A stretch of 64,000 nucleotides of DNA, from the NCBI GenBank assembly GCA_003963305.1, contig RXJR01000032.1, forward strand, positions 248,532-312,531. Direction: 5' to 3'. This DNA comes from Candidatus Melainabacteria bacterium (GTDB lineage Bacteria; Cyanobacteriota; Vampirovibrionia; Obscuribacterales; Obscuribacteraceae). The stretch's first letter is position 1, and each line of letters opens with the position of its first letter. The position numbers were made by a program, and so were the translations under genes. Positions 33,548 to 42,084 of this stretch are shown one piece after another. Under the pieces are notes generated by a model. It had not been told where the DNA came from, ran no database searches, and saw only the letters and a list, made by a program, of their open reading frames with translations.

Positions 33548-33566
33548 ACCGGTGAAGTTGATTAAA
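33548..33566 (-). promoter_or_regulatory. 19-bp element, copy 5 (upstream of TIM-barrel paralogue 3)
   Basis: Plus-strand ACCGGTGAAGTTGATTAAA, 63 bp before the start codon at 33484. GTGAA occurs twice with an 11-bp period (33541 and 33552), as in direct-repeat sites of OmpR-type regulators. Confidence 0.7.
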
Positions 33567-33730
33567 CAAGCGACCGCTCGACACATGCCCTCATTCATGT
33601 AAAACTACAATTTTGAGTGTATTGCGAGATTTTATCAATCTGGAAATGCTTGTTGAGCCGAACTCTAGAGCATTCCAGCCTCAGCAGGGCTAAAAAACGA
33701 TGCCATAATGTACTGAGAGGTCCCCTTTCG

Positions 33731-34360
33731 ATGCACGACGAAGATCACTATCGCAGCTTGAAGACACATATGAACGGTTTGCGGGTGCACGATCACGTGT
33801 GCATGGCATACGAGGATCGTGAGCAGCAAGTAACAGCGATCGCCCAGTTCGTTAAGGCCGGAATCGAACTCGGCGAGAAGTGCATTTATGTCTGCGACAA
33901 ATTAAATGCCGAATTCGTTTTGAAAGTCCTGAAAGAGACCGGTCTCGATGTTGAGACCCTTCTGGAGAACGGTGCGCTTGAAGTCCTGACGCCGGAAGAG
34001 TTCTACCTTCGCAACGGCAAGTTTGATGCAGAGGACGTAATTACTCAAGGTCGGCTAATTATCGCAGATACTTTGAGGAAGGGCTTCAAAGCTCTCCGAT
34101 GCGCATGTGACATGAGTTGGGCAAAGACTTACAAGATCCCCCCCAAAGCGTTAATCGATTACGAAGCCAAAGTCAGTTGCCTATTCGAAGACAAACTAGT
34201 AAGCATTTGCCAGTACAACACACACCTGTTTGACGATCAAACATTAAACACGCTGCTCCAGAACCATCCAGTGACGATTCACGGCGGTGACATCGTATAC
34301 CGCCCACAACTCGCGCCGGCAACAACCCATGTGCCAATGGGACACGAGCAATCAGCCTAA
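33731..34360 (+). CDS. MEDS-domain sensory protein
   Basis: 209 residues from ATG 33731 with GAGAGG upstream; earlier in-frame codons lack a site. HDHVCMAYEDREQQVTAIAQFVKAGIELGEKCIYVCDK at the start and KALIDYEAKVSCLFEDKLVSICQYNTHLFDDQTLNTLLQNHPVTIHGGDIVYRP at the end are typical of the MEDS (methanogen/methylotroph DcmR sensory) domain, a RecA/KaiC-like fold found alone or before output domains. Here it stands alone. In other bacteria such proteins accompany kinases or anti-sigma systems. It is divergent from TIM-barrel paralogue 3 and convergent with a small gene (4-bp overlap). Confidence 0.8.
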   Translation: MHDEDHYRSLKTHMNGLRVHDHVCMAYEDREQQVTAIAQFVKAGIELGEKCIYVCDKLNAEFVLKVLKETGLDVETLLENGALEVLTPEEFYLRNGKFDAEDVITQGRLIIADTLRKGFKALRCACDMSWAKTYKIPPKALIDYEAKVSCLFEDKLVSICQYNTHLFDDQTLNTLLQNHPVTIHGGDIVYRPQLAPATTHVPMGHEQSA

Positions 34361-34599
34361 TTTTTTTGTTGCTGCCTGAACCAATCTTCAAGCTCGGCCG
34401 CATCACAGTCAACCGAATAAATCGTCATGCCTTCAGTTTGAACACTGCAGGCGGGCGAAAACTTTTCCAAAAAAGCACGGATAGTCTCGCGATTTCGAAT
34501 CATATGCCAGGGCAGCTCATATGTAGTCGGCTCGTGTAAGACAAACTTAGCTGATGTATCTTTTTGGCTCACCACAAGTGAGCCTATTATTCGCGGCAT
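34357..34599 (-). CDS. Small protein of unknown function (80 aa)
   Basis: AAGGGA is about six bases before the ATG, so the gene is plausible. A compact polar protein (MPRIIGSLVVSQKDTSAKFVLHE ... DAAELEDWFRQQQKN) with no signal or membrane segment. Its stop overlaps the end of the MEDS gene by 4 bp. Confidence 0.6.
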   Translation of the reverse strand: MPRIIGSLVVSQKDTSAKFVLHEPTTYELPWHMIRNRETIRAFLEKFSPACSVQTEGMTIYSVDCDAAELEDWFRQQQKN

Positions 34600-35007
34600 A
34601 GGTTTCCCTTAGTAAATACACAGCTGTTGATCTTCTAGTTTCCTATTTCTAATCAGTTTTCGCTATGTTGCTAGACAACCAAAAGCGAAACTTATTGACT
34701 ACACGCATCACATATGGTGCATAAATTAACGCACCAAAACCACATAGGAAGGGCTTTGGCGCGATTATGAAATTGAAAGTTCGTCCAATCTAGCAGCCAG
34801 ATAAAATCTCGCTGCATCGTCAATAAAGCATTTGGCTACACTGGAAACGCCTTGAATAAAAGGCGCTCCCCTGCTCTCCCATCACTTCCGTCAAGAATCC
34901 TGACGGCATAACTTTCACACTATGCAGTCGACTTTTTACGACTTTTTAGAAGTGGCAGCAAAACGCACAGGCAGATGAGTTCCCACCCTACACTCAATCG
35001 GAGCAAG
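34600..35007. other. Non-coding stretch (408 bp) with two hairpins
   Basis: No supported gene. It contains an inverted repeat TGGTGC / GCACCA (34715-34736, 10-base loop) and another CCGTCA / TGACGG (34888-34906, 7-base loop). The second stands 100 bp after the stop of the 35008-35355 gene on the minus strand and could end it, but no T-run follows. Confidence 0.5.
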
Positions 35008-35355
35008 TCAGCGCGCAACCGTATTGATCTCTAACCTCGCAGAATATCCCTTTTCGTCCACAAAAAGTCGAGCCGAGCGTTCAGGCTTGATCAGGCTTAA
35101 ATCTTGATTTTGCGGACACAAACAAAGGTACTCCCCGCTGTTGTATAGCTCTCCGGCAGAGATCTCTTTATCGTCGCAAAAGAAAGTCATCGGAATGCGA
35201 TCTTCAACCTGCCGGGTGTCAGTTTTAAAATCAAGCAATTCGAAGTCTTTATCATTCGGACAGAACGCTAGATTGGAACCGTTCGGAAGCAACTCACCGG
35301 AGCCAACCTCGTAATCCCCTCTAAAGACCTGCACAGGCATCTTAATCTCGTTCAT
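35008..35355 (-). CDS. Small protein with an internal duplication (115 aa)
   Basis: AAGGAG is placed well before the ATG. The sequence is two similar halves plus a tail: VQVFRGDYEVGSGELLPNGSNLAFCPNDKDFELL and MTFFCDDKEISAGELYNSGEYLCLCPQNQDLSLI. Each half has a GEL turn and a Cys-Pro. No signal peptide. It could be a PilZ-like or other small beta fold, but no family is recognised with confidence. Confidence 0.65.
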   Translation of the reverse strand: MNEIKMPVQVFRGDYEVGSGELLPNGSNLAFCPNDKDFELLDFKTDTRQVEDRIPMTFFCDDKEISAGELYNSGEYLCLCPQNQDLSLIKPERSARLFVDEKGYSARLEINTVAR

Positions 35356-35676
35356 TTGTCGACTCCTTAGTTGGCACGAATCATCATTGAAGCTCGGAGA
35401 TCGATTGATTGTGCCGTTTCTAAATAACGATTGGTATCTGTAGCCGCGTTACACGCTTGCCATTGGACGGAGAGCCATGTCGTGTAGTTCCCCGAGTTCA
35501 TTGAAAAACGATTTACGAAACCGTCTTCGAGCTTGACAAGGAAATACCGTTACCACTACTATCAACAACTCCCCCAACACCGCCCGAGAGTAATAGGATG
35601 ATTGCCTTTTTCAACGTAAAACCAAGACTGAACCAGTCTTTCACAGCTTCGTTGAGTTTTAAGGCGAGTTTTAATC

Positions 35677-37500
35677 ATGTTCAAACGCAATCCAATTATC
35701 TATCTCACCATGACGGGCTGGCATTATGCACGCACGCTGCGGCCGCTGATGCTGTTCTACACGATCCTGTTCGCGCTCTCGCAGGCAGTTTCGCTCTCTG
35801 AACCGTACATAATCGGTCAACTTCTTAATTCAGTTCAGACCAACATTGCTGCCGGCACAGCCGCCAGAGAAAAACTTGTTCACGACATTTACCTGTACCT
35901 GTCGCTTTTTTTCGCCATACAGTTTTTCGCTTGGGTCTTCCATGGGCCAGGCAGATTGATCGAGCGGTTTGTCGCATTCCATATCAAAGTCAATTACAAA
36001 TCGACTCTGTTCAAAATGCTCACAGACCTGCCGCTGCAATGGCACCGGGAGCATCACTCAGGCGATAGCATCGACAAGATAAATCGAGCAACAAACTCTC
36101 TGGCGACATATTTCGACATGACGTTCGAAGTTCTGTACATGCTTTTCAGGCTGGTTGGAACGCAGGTAATCCTGTTTGCGTTCATGCCTGTGGCCGGCTG
36201 GGTGGCGACTCTAACAAGCATTGTCGCGTTCACGATGATCTACTTATTCGATAAAGTTTTATCGAAGCAATATATGGAATTGAACACGATGGAAAATCGT
36301 GTCGCCTCCGCGGTTCACGACTACGTAACCAACATCATCAGCGTCATCACGCTGAGGCTGGAGACACCTGTCATTCAGGAAGTATCTAAGCGAATGACAC
36401 GCCCGCTGGCGCTATTCAGAACCAATTCCAACATCATCGAACTGAAGTGGTTTTTGACGTCAATGCTGATTGCCACCATGGTGGTATCGGTCATGGTCTG
36501 GTACACCCACACCGCTCTTAGTGCGGGAAAAATGATCATGGCTGGAACCTTCTTCACTTTATTCGAATACCTGAGACGAATTGGTGATTCGTTCTACAAC
36601 TTTGCCTACATCTATGGCTCAGTTATGAAACAGGCGGCGGATGTGCAAAGCGCTGATTCGTTGATAGAAGCGCACGACAAAATCAATCTGGACACTGAGA
36701 AGTACAACATGCCGCCCAACTGGAAACAGTTGTCTATCAACAATTTGCACTTCACTTATGAAGATGAAAAACACAGAACGCATCACCTTGAGAATGTATC
36801 TGTCGAACTAACTCGCGGTGAAAAAGTGGCATTCGTCGGTCAGAGTGGAAGTGGCAAAAGCACGTTTCTTAGCTTACTGAGAGGAGTGCAAACGGCCAAT
36901 GACGTGGAAGTCATTTGCGATGGAGCGGTGTTGCCTGGCAAGCTAGCACATCTCAGCCACAGTACGACACTGATGCCGCAGGATCCCGAAATTTTTGCCG
37001 ATACAATCAAATTCAATATAACTTTCGGCTTTGAAGCCGCCGAGGATGACATCATGAATGCGGTTCGGATTGCCAGATTCGAAGATGTATTGTCGCGGCT
37101 TCCGAACGGACTCGAGACAAGCATTGCTGAAAAAGGTGTCAACCTCAGCGGTGGAGAAAAGCAAAGGTTGGCCCTTGCTCGTGGCGTGTACTTTGCAAGA
37201 TCGAGCGACATAGTCTTACTTGACGAGCCCACAAGCAGCGTCGATACATATAATGAACGCCAGATCTACGGGGCTGTAATGGAAACGTTCGCAGACAAGT
37301 GCATCGTGTCATCGATTCACAAGTTGCACTTGTTGGAAATGTTCGACATGATCTATGTCTTCGATAATGGACAAATCGTCGAAAGCGGTACATTTGCCGA
37401 GCTAGCAGCAAGCGGCGGCCGCCTGGCAGAGATGTGGAAGAATTATCAGGTGGCAGATACGATCGTCGTATCTGGTGACTTTGAGATCCTGGAAGCATAA
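35677..37500 (+). CDS. ABC transporter, fused permease and ATPase (exporter type)
   Basis: 607 residues. The N-terminal ~330 residues form an ABC exporter transmembrane domain (about six helices). The nucleotide-binding domain has Walker A GQSGSGKST, Q-loop MPQDPEIF, signature LSGGEKQRLALARG, Walker B DIVLLDEPTSSVD and the H-loop His in SSIHKLHLL. A single fused half-transporter would act as a homodimer. The substrate is unknown. The closest general group is the MsbA/lipid- or peptide-exporter type. The following DUF4256 gene lies 31 bp downstream. Confidence 0.93.
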   Translation: MFKRNPIIYLTMTGWHYARTLRPLMLFYTILFALSQAVSLSEPYIIGQLLNSVQTNIAAGTAAREKLVHDIYLYLSLFFAIQFFAWVFHGPGRLIERFVAFHIKVNYKSTLFKMLTDLPLQWHREHHSGDSIDKINRATNSLATYFDMTFEVLYMLFRLVGTQVILFAFMPVAGWVATLTSIVAFTMIYLFDKVLSKQYMELNTMENRVASAVHDYVTNIISVITLRLETPVIQEVSKRMTRPLALFRTNSNIIELKWFLTSMLIATMVVSVMVWYTHTALSAGKMIMAGTFFTLFEYLRRIGDSFYNFAYIYGSVMKQAADVQSADSLIEAHDKINLDTEKYNMPPNWKQLSINNLHFTYEDEKHRTHHLENVSVELTRGEKVAFVGQSGSGKSTFLSLLRGVQTANDVEVICDGAVLPGKLAHLSHSTTLMPQDPEIFADTIKFNITFGFEAAEDDIMNAVRIARFEDVLSRLPNGLETSIAEKGVNLSGGEKQRLALARGVYFARSSDIVLLDEPTSSVDTYNERQIYGAVMETFADKCIVSSIHKLHLLEMFDMIYVFDNGQIVESGTFAELAASGGRLAEMWKNYQVADTIVVSGDFEILEA

Positions 37501-37531
37501 TATTTGCGCATATGGTATCGGGAAATTAACG

Positions 37532-38101
37532 ATGAACAAAACCAGTCAAAGAGAGCTCGCCGCGTCCGAGCGTGATTCGCTGCTTAAGACTATAAAATCA
37601 CGGTTTGAAAAGCACCTGAAACGTCATAAGGACATTGAGTGGTCGAGAGTACAAGAACGACTCGAAGCCAACTCAGAAAAACTCCGAGCTCTAAATGAAA
37701 TGGAAAAGACAGGTGGTGAACCTGATGTCGTAGGTCATGACAAAAGTTCGGATGAGTTCATATTCGTAGATTGCTCAATCGAAAGCCCCAAAGGACGCAG
37801 AAGTCTATGCTACGACCGTGAGGGATTGGATTCACGGAAAGAATTCAAACCCGCTGACACAGCTATGGATATGGCAGCAGCAATGGGCTGCGACCTGTTG
37901 ACTGAGGAACAATACCGAAGCTTGCAAGAACTAGGCGAGTTTGACACCAAAACATCAAGCTGGCTTTTGACGCCTCCTGCAATCCGTAAGAAGGGCGGTG
38001 CTATTTTTGGCGATCGGCGCTACAACCACGTTTTTGTTTATCACAACGGCGCATCCTCTTATTATGCCGTCAGAGGTTTTCGCTGCTGCTTGAAAGTTTA
38101 A
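37532..38101 (+). CDS. DUF4256 family protein
   Basis: 189 residues from ATG 37532. KDIEWSRVQERLEANSEKLRALNEMEKTGGEPDVVGHDKSSDEFIFVDCSIESPKGRRSLCYDREGL and the ending IFGDRRYNHVFVYHNGASSYYAVRGFRCCLKV are the family hallmark. DUF4256 is a widespread cytoplasmic protein of unknown function. Co-directional with the ABC exporter, so possibly one transcript. Its stop is followed by a near-tandem repeat (TCGCTGCTGCTTG at 38080 and 38111). Confidence 0.88.
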   Translation: MNKTSQRELAASERDSLLKTIKSRFEKHLKRHKDIEWSRVQERLEANSEKLRALNEMEKTGGEPDVVGHDKSSDEFIFVDCSIESPKGRRSLCYDREGLDSRKEFKPADTAMDMAAAMGCDLLTEEQYRSLQELGEFDTKTSSWLLTPPAIRKKGGAIFGDRRYNHVFVYHNGASSYYAVRGFRCCLKV

Positions 38102-38135
38102 TTTGAGCCATCGCTGCTGCTTGCGAGTTTTAAGT

Positions 38136-38936
38136 TCAAATCTGCGCTGGTCGCTGCACAGCTTGAATTGCCTGCGCATAAATAGCAGGATCTTTCACCC
38201 CATGCTGCCAATTGATTTCCAACAGCTGGGCTTCGAAGTTCAAGCTTTGCAGAGTGCGCACCAATCGGCGTTGTTGAAACGGTGGAACCACCTGATCCTG
38301 GGTCGCTGAAACGACGCAAACTTTCATAGGTCTTCTGGTCTGGACACTCGACAGCAATGACTGCAAACTGTGACTCTGATATTCAGAAAATTTGGACCTG
38401 GGATCTCCTTCGAAAGCAGAGCGGAGCACTTCCCGGACGCGGTCAGAACGAGTCAGACCATACAGTTCGTACAGATCGTCGGCAGGTTCAACACTGATGA
38501 CGCCAGTTATTTTATCGAGAACATCTTTTGGGGCGTAGTGAAGATAAGCAAGAGCTTCGTAGCCGCCCATCGAACTTCCGCAGAGGACAACCTCTTTGAT
38601 GGTCGGATGCGCTTGAATAGTTTGGCGAATTATCCCAGTGACATTGTCATAATTGTCCCTGCCTGTAAAAACGTCAGTGGCATTGCTGTTTGAACTGCGA
38701 ATCGCGACGTCGGCTTCCGCCCCGAGAATTCTTCCCGAAACGCTGTCTTTCACTGTAGGCACAACGAAAGGCTCACTGCAGTTCGAATCAAGTGCGTGGA
38801 AGTACATGACCAACACTTTCGGCACTTTGCTATTGGTGGCGTATCTGGTGTCGGCATGCTCTACAGAGAACGCCAGTAGTGGAACAGCTGAGACACCAAT
38901 CAATATTGCTAGAGATAGCGCCAGCCTAAATATCAT
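38136..38936 (-). CDS. Secreted alpha/beta hydrolase
   Basis: 266 residues with a signal peptide (FRLALSLAILIGVSAVPLLAFS). The serine nucleophile elbow GSSMGG, an acid in SATQDQVVPP and a His in INWQHGV give a plausible catalytic triad in the right order. An esterase or similar function is likely; the substrate is unknown. Convergent with the DUF4256 gene. ATG with AAAGGTATC before it. Confidence 0.8.
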   Translation of the reverse strand: MIFRLALSLAILIGVSAVPLLAFSVEHADTRYATNSKVPKVLVMYFHALDSNCSEPFVVPTVKDSVSGRILGAEADVAIRSSNSNATDVFTGRDNYDNVTGIIRQTIQAHPTIKEVVLCGSSMGGYEALAYLHYAPKDVLDKITGVISVEPADDLYELYGLTRSDRVREVLRSAFEGDPRSKFSEYQSHSLQSLLSSVQTRRPMKVCVVSATQDQVVPPFQQRRLVRTLQSLNFEAQLLEINWQHGVKDPAIYAQAIQAVQRPAQI

Positions 38937-39113
38937 GAGGGATACCTTTGTTCATGGCAATTGATGAGACCATCACAGCTTAGGGATTGATTGTTAGGGT
39001 CAAATTGCCGATTGTTCGCTCTATAAAGGAATGCAATCGCGGCTTCAAAGATAAAACTTCAGATGAAACCAATACCTGATCTATACCCAGAACGCTTGGC
39101 ATGCTATTATTAG

Positions 39114-39127
39114 GTTGGTCAACCAAC
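39114..39127. promoter_or_regulatory. Palindromic operator upstream of the TetR gene
   Basis: GTTGGT-CA-ACCAAC is a perfect 6-bp palindrome with a 2-bp centre, 18 bp before the start codon. This is the usual place and form for autoregulation by a TetR-type repressor. Confidence 0.7.
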
Positions 39128-39145
39128 TAATATTCGGAAAAGACC

Positions 39146-39751
39146 ATGCCACGACCATCCAACACAAAAGAGCGCAAGATTCAAATCGTAGAGGCGTTGA
39201 TGAAAGTAATGTCCAGCGAGGGCTACGCTGGAGCGACGATTCCACTCATAGCCAAACAAGCCGCCCTAACAACCGGACTGGTGCATTACCACTTCGACAG
39301 CAAACAAGCGATCTTACTCGAACTCGTTCACCATTTGCTCGACCGGGCTAATATTGAACCGCCTGAGAATCTCGACGCCGAGTCAAAACTCTCGCATTAT
39401 ATCGATGCCCATCTCGCTCTTGGTCCTAAAGCGAACAGAGAGGCAGTTTCATGTTGGATCAACATTGGCGCTGAAGCCACACATCAAAAGGAAGTGCAAC
39501 TGGCTTATCAGCAGGCAACCGAATATCAGCTTTCCGTGCTCGAAGGCATCGTTGACGAGGCGCTGCGTGCCAAAGGGTGCAGTACCAAAAACAAAAGAAA
39601 AATCGCGCTGGGAATTTTAGCAGCCATCGAAGGATGCTACAGGCTTTTAATTTCAGCACCAGATATGATACCGCCAGGTTTCGCCGCTCCGACCGTGCAA
39701 ACGATGGCAAAGGGTCTGCTGTCAGCCGAAGAAGCCGAACCAGATTCATAA
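39146..39751 (+). CDS. TetR family transcriptional regulator
   Basis: 201 residues. The N-terminal helix-turn-helix is clear (KIQIVEALMKVMSSEGYAGATIPLIAKQAALTTGLVHYHFDSKQAILLELV), with the typical LVHYHF. The C-terminal ligand-binding part resembles the BetI/TetR_C_6 type. A palindrome stands directly upstream. The next gene starts 16 bp after its stop, so the two share a transcript and the regulator may respond to something handled by the neighbour. Confidence 0.92.
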   Translation: MPRPSNTKERKIQIVEALMKVMSSEGYAGATIPLIAKQAALTTGLVHYHFDSKQAILLELVHHLLDRANIEPPENLDAESKLSHYIDAHLALGPKANREAVSCWINIGAEATHQKEVQLAYQQATEYQLSVLEGIVDEALRAKGCSTKNKRKIALGILAAIEGCYRLLISAPDMIPPGFAAPTVQTMAKGLLSAEEAEPDS

Positions 39752-39767
39752 CTGAGAGGTCAAATAT

Positions 39768-40169
39768 ATGTGGATAACAATGAAAGTACTTTACGATCTT
39801 TATCTGAAGAAAGCACTGGACGCCGCAAGGACTCAGCCCAAAAGCAAGCAACCCGAATACACCGTCGACGCCGAAGGCTTCACTCAAATCAACGGAGACG
39901 ATGCCGGCCAAAAGTTCCCCTGGAGCGATGTTCGGCACGTCGGGATTATCACAACATCAGACGGACCATTCTTTGACGACGTATTTTTCATCATTCAGTT
40001 CGCCAACAAAAACATCTGCCTCACAAGCTTTCAAGCAGAAGATATGAAGCTCATGAGTTACTTCAACATCTTGCCAGGCTTCAGGTACGAGAGCGCAATT
40101 GAAGCAATGGGGTCGGTCGATGATGCCTCATTCCACTGCTGGGACGTGAGCTGGGCGCAGCCAATTTAG
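39768..40169 (+). CDS. Unknown small protein co-transcribed with the TetR gene
   Basis: 133 residues, GAGAGG before the ATG. The pattern YTVDAEGFTQINGDDAGQKFPWSDVRHVGIITTSDGPFFDDVFFIIQFANKNICL is beta-rich with Trp and aromatic residues and could be a PH-like or other small barrel fold; no catalytic motif is seen. No signal peptide. Co-directional with the TetR regulator, 16 bp downstream. Confidence 0.7.
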   Translation: MWITMKVLYDLYLKKALDAARTQPKSKQPEYTVDAEGFTQINGDDAGQKFPWSDVRHVGIITTSDGPFFDDVFFIIQFANKNICLTSFQAEDMKLMSYFNILPGFRYESAIEAMGSVDDASFHCWDVSWAQPI

Positions 40170-40217
40170 ACCGATATTGAGCGATAGACTTGATTACACG
40201 TAATGATTTCGCGCAGG

Positions 40218-41468
40218 TCACTTCTTAAGCGTGACGCGAATTATTCGGGGATAGTACAAATCGGGACGAGCAAGATAATGCTTCATCTCGCCAGGATTCG
40301 GACAATAGCTGACTACGATTTCGTCTTTATGATGCGAAAATTCAGGATGCGCCTTGGCGCTGTAGACCGCGGTCCGTCGACCTAAAACAACTTCCAGGTG
40401 CTCGGGGCATTGATAAACCTTGATGGGGTCGCTCCATGGCCCCTCTGGCTTTCTGGCAAAACGCATGCAAATGTCGGACGACATTGGTGCCATGTACGTT
40501 GTCACCAAATACGGTTCACCAGCAACTTCGGTAACAGTCATTTCGGAAGCGCCATCTTCAAAAATAATGCTTGCTTGATCAATGTCTGGCACCCATTTTT
40601 GCCCGTTCCAAAACTCGAACTTACTCATGTCCATAGCCAGAAGTGCTCGCTGCGGAATTCGAGCTACACCAGTCGGATGAACCGCCGGACCTCGCGCAAA
40701 TTTTTGCAAACTCGAATAAAAATAAGCAAAGTCGTCTTTCAACAAAAGGGCGGTTCCCATTAAAGCGGTTCGCTTATGCTCTGGCAGCGCGATGCCCTTC
40801 CATTGCCATTTCGTAGGCGTCTCTCCGGCATTTGTAATTTGAAGTATGTCGTCAGACTTCCATTCAAAACCAAAATCACCAGGGAATTTAACCGGGCGCG
40901 GCACTATCACTTTACTTGCAACAAACAGCTTTTCATCGAGAACGAATCCATCGCCAGGCCAGTAGTAGGATTTGTTTCCAACAGTCTTAGGAATGAGGAC
41001 CGGCCAGCGTTGGCCGTTGATATTGCGCCAGAAGAAATCCACCTTCTGACTCTTCAGCTTCTGAACGGCGACGGTATTATTTATGAAATCGAAGGAAGAC
41101 GCTGTATCTGCGTCCGAGTTATTCGATTTAGACTTAGGCTCAGACCCAGACTTCGATTCAGACCCAGATTTCGATTTAGATTTCGAAATCGATTTCGATT
41201 TTGATGTCGCCCCTCTGTTATCCTTTTTGATAAAAGTGTCGCCAAAAAACCAAACAGTTGTGTCCTCGTCTATCGGCACAGTGCAGGCCCCGTCCGCGCC
41301 ACACCATCTCGAGCTCGACCGGAACATCTTGGTCAATGATTGATCGGGCACCGCAGACTTTACTGTGAACGGTTTATAAGGGTCCGCCACCGCCGACACC
41401 ATATTCAGTGAGTTGCTAACGATCAGACTTCCAAGAACAAAATTTAGCTTCTGTAGTTTACTCTTCAT
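40218..41468 (-). CDS. Secreted five-bladed beta-propeller (DUF4185-like) protein
   Basis: 416 residues from ATG 41468, which overlaps the upstream gene's stop by 11 bp (coupled). Signal peptide ending near VSAVA. DGACTVPIDEDTTVWFFGDTFI and the end TAVYSAKAHPEFSHHKDEIVVSYCPNP fit five-bladed propellers of the DUF4185/GH43-like group, which act on or bind polysaccharides. Between blades there is a ~45-residue Ser/Lys/Glu repeat insertion (SKSKSISKSKSKSGSESKSGSE, residues ~85-115). Confidence 0.75.
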   Translation of the reverse strand: MKSKLQKLNFVLGSLIVSNSLNMVSAVADPYKPFTVKSAVPDQSLTKMFRSSSRWCGADGACTVPIDEDTTVWFFGDTFIKKDNRGATSKSKSISKSKSKSGSESKSGSEPKSKSNNSDADTASSFDFINNTVAVQKLKSQKVDFFWRNINGQRWPVLIPKTVGNKSYYWPGDGFVLDEKLFVASKVIVPRPVKFPGDFGFEWKSDDILQITNAGETPTKWQWKGIALPEHKRTALMGTALLLKDDFAYFYSSLQKFARGPAVHPTGVARIPQRALLAMDMSKFEFWNGQKWVPDIDQASIIFEDGASEMTVTEVAGEPYLVTTYMAPMSSDICMRFARKPEGPWSDPIKVYQCPEHLEVVLGRRTAVYSAKAHPEFSHHKDEIVVSYCPNPGEMKHYLARPDLYYPRIIRVTLKK

Positions 41469-42084
41469 TGTCAAATAATAAGCCATAGTGCCCGACAATC
41501 AGCCTTACCCTGCCTGTATCGGGATCTCTTATAGGAAGACCATCTCGACCGGCGCCCCAGACGACGTAAGTTGTTGTTTGATTACTTATCGCCGTAATTG
41601 TTCCAGGAGGAGCGTTCCACTCCTGTGGAGGCTGAGTAAGGTATTGCTGAATATCGTTATTGGTCAAACTCAAATCTGCAGATTGAATTTGAATGCGATC
41701 CATGTTTGCGGCAACTGGCACCGGTTGTGGTGACTCAACTGGAGCCTCGACTGGGTTAGCATAATCAGATTGTGCATCTAATCCCTGCGCCAGCTGAAGT
41801 TCGCCAGAGTCGTAAGGAATATTCGGCACGAGTTGATTCAGCTGTTGCTTAGCAAACGCTATTTGCTCTCCGCCCTCAGGAAATCGATGGTTCCAGGTGC
41901 AATATTGCGCGAACCAATCAGAAACTTTCGTCATCTGATTGAAGAGACGATTATCTTGTTGCGCTCTCGCCATTTGCCTTGCCGTCATCTGCGCGTCACA
42001 CTTGATCGATTGCATTAGCAATAGAACAAATGAGAGAACGGCAGCGATAGCAACTGTATTTGGTTTAGGAAACCGCATCTTCAA
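41458..42084 (-). CDS. Secreted protein of unknown function (208 aa)
   Basis: Signal peptide (VAIAAVLSFVLLLMQSIKCDA). A middle stretch (NQMTKVSDWFAQYCTWNHRFPEGGEQIAFAKQQLNQLVPN) and a C-terminal beta part (TYVVWGAGRDGLPIRDPDTGRVRLIVGHYG) that would suit a small extracellular domain; a Pro-rich linker (VEAPVESPQPVPVA) separates them. Family not recognised. It overlaps and precedes the beta-propeller gene, so both are probably made and exported together. Confidence 0.7.
   Translation of the reverse strand: MKMRFPKPNTVAIAAVLSFVLLLMQSIKCDAQMTARQMARAQQDNRLFNQMTKVSDWFAQYCTWNHRFPEGGEQIAFAKQQLNQLVPNIPYDSGELQLAQGLDAQSDYANPVEAPVESPQPVPVAANMDRIQIQSADLSLTNNDIQQYLTQPPQEWNAPPGTITAISNQTTTYVVWGAGRDGLPIRDPDTGRVRLIVGHYGLLFDNEE

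Noticed and set aside
40776-41343. Plus-strand frames with Asp/Phe/Ser repeats opposite the beta-propeller gene
   Set aside because: They are the complement of the Ser/Lys-rich insertion in the real gene.
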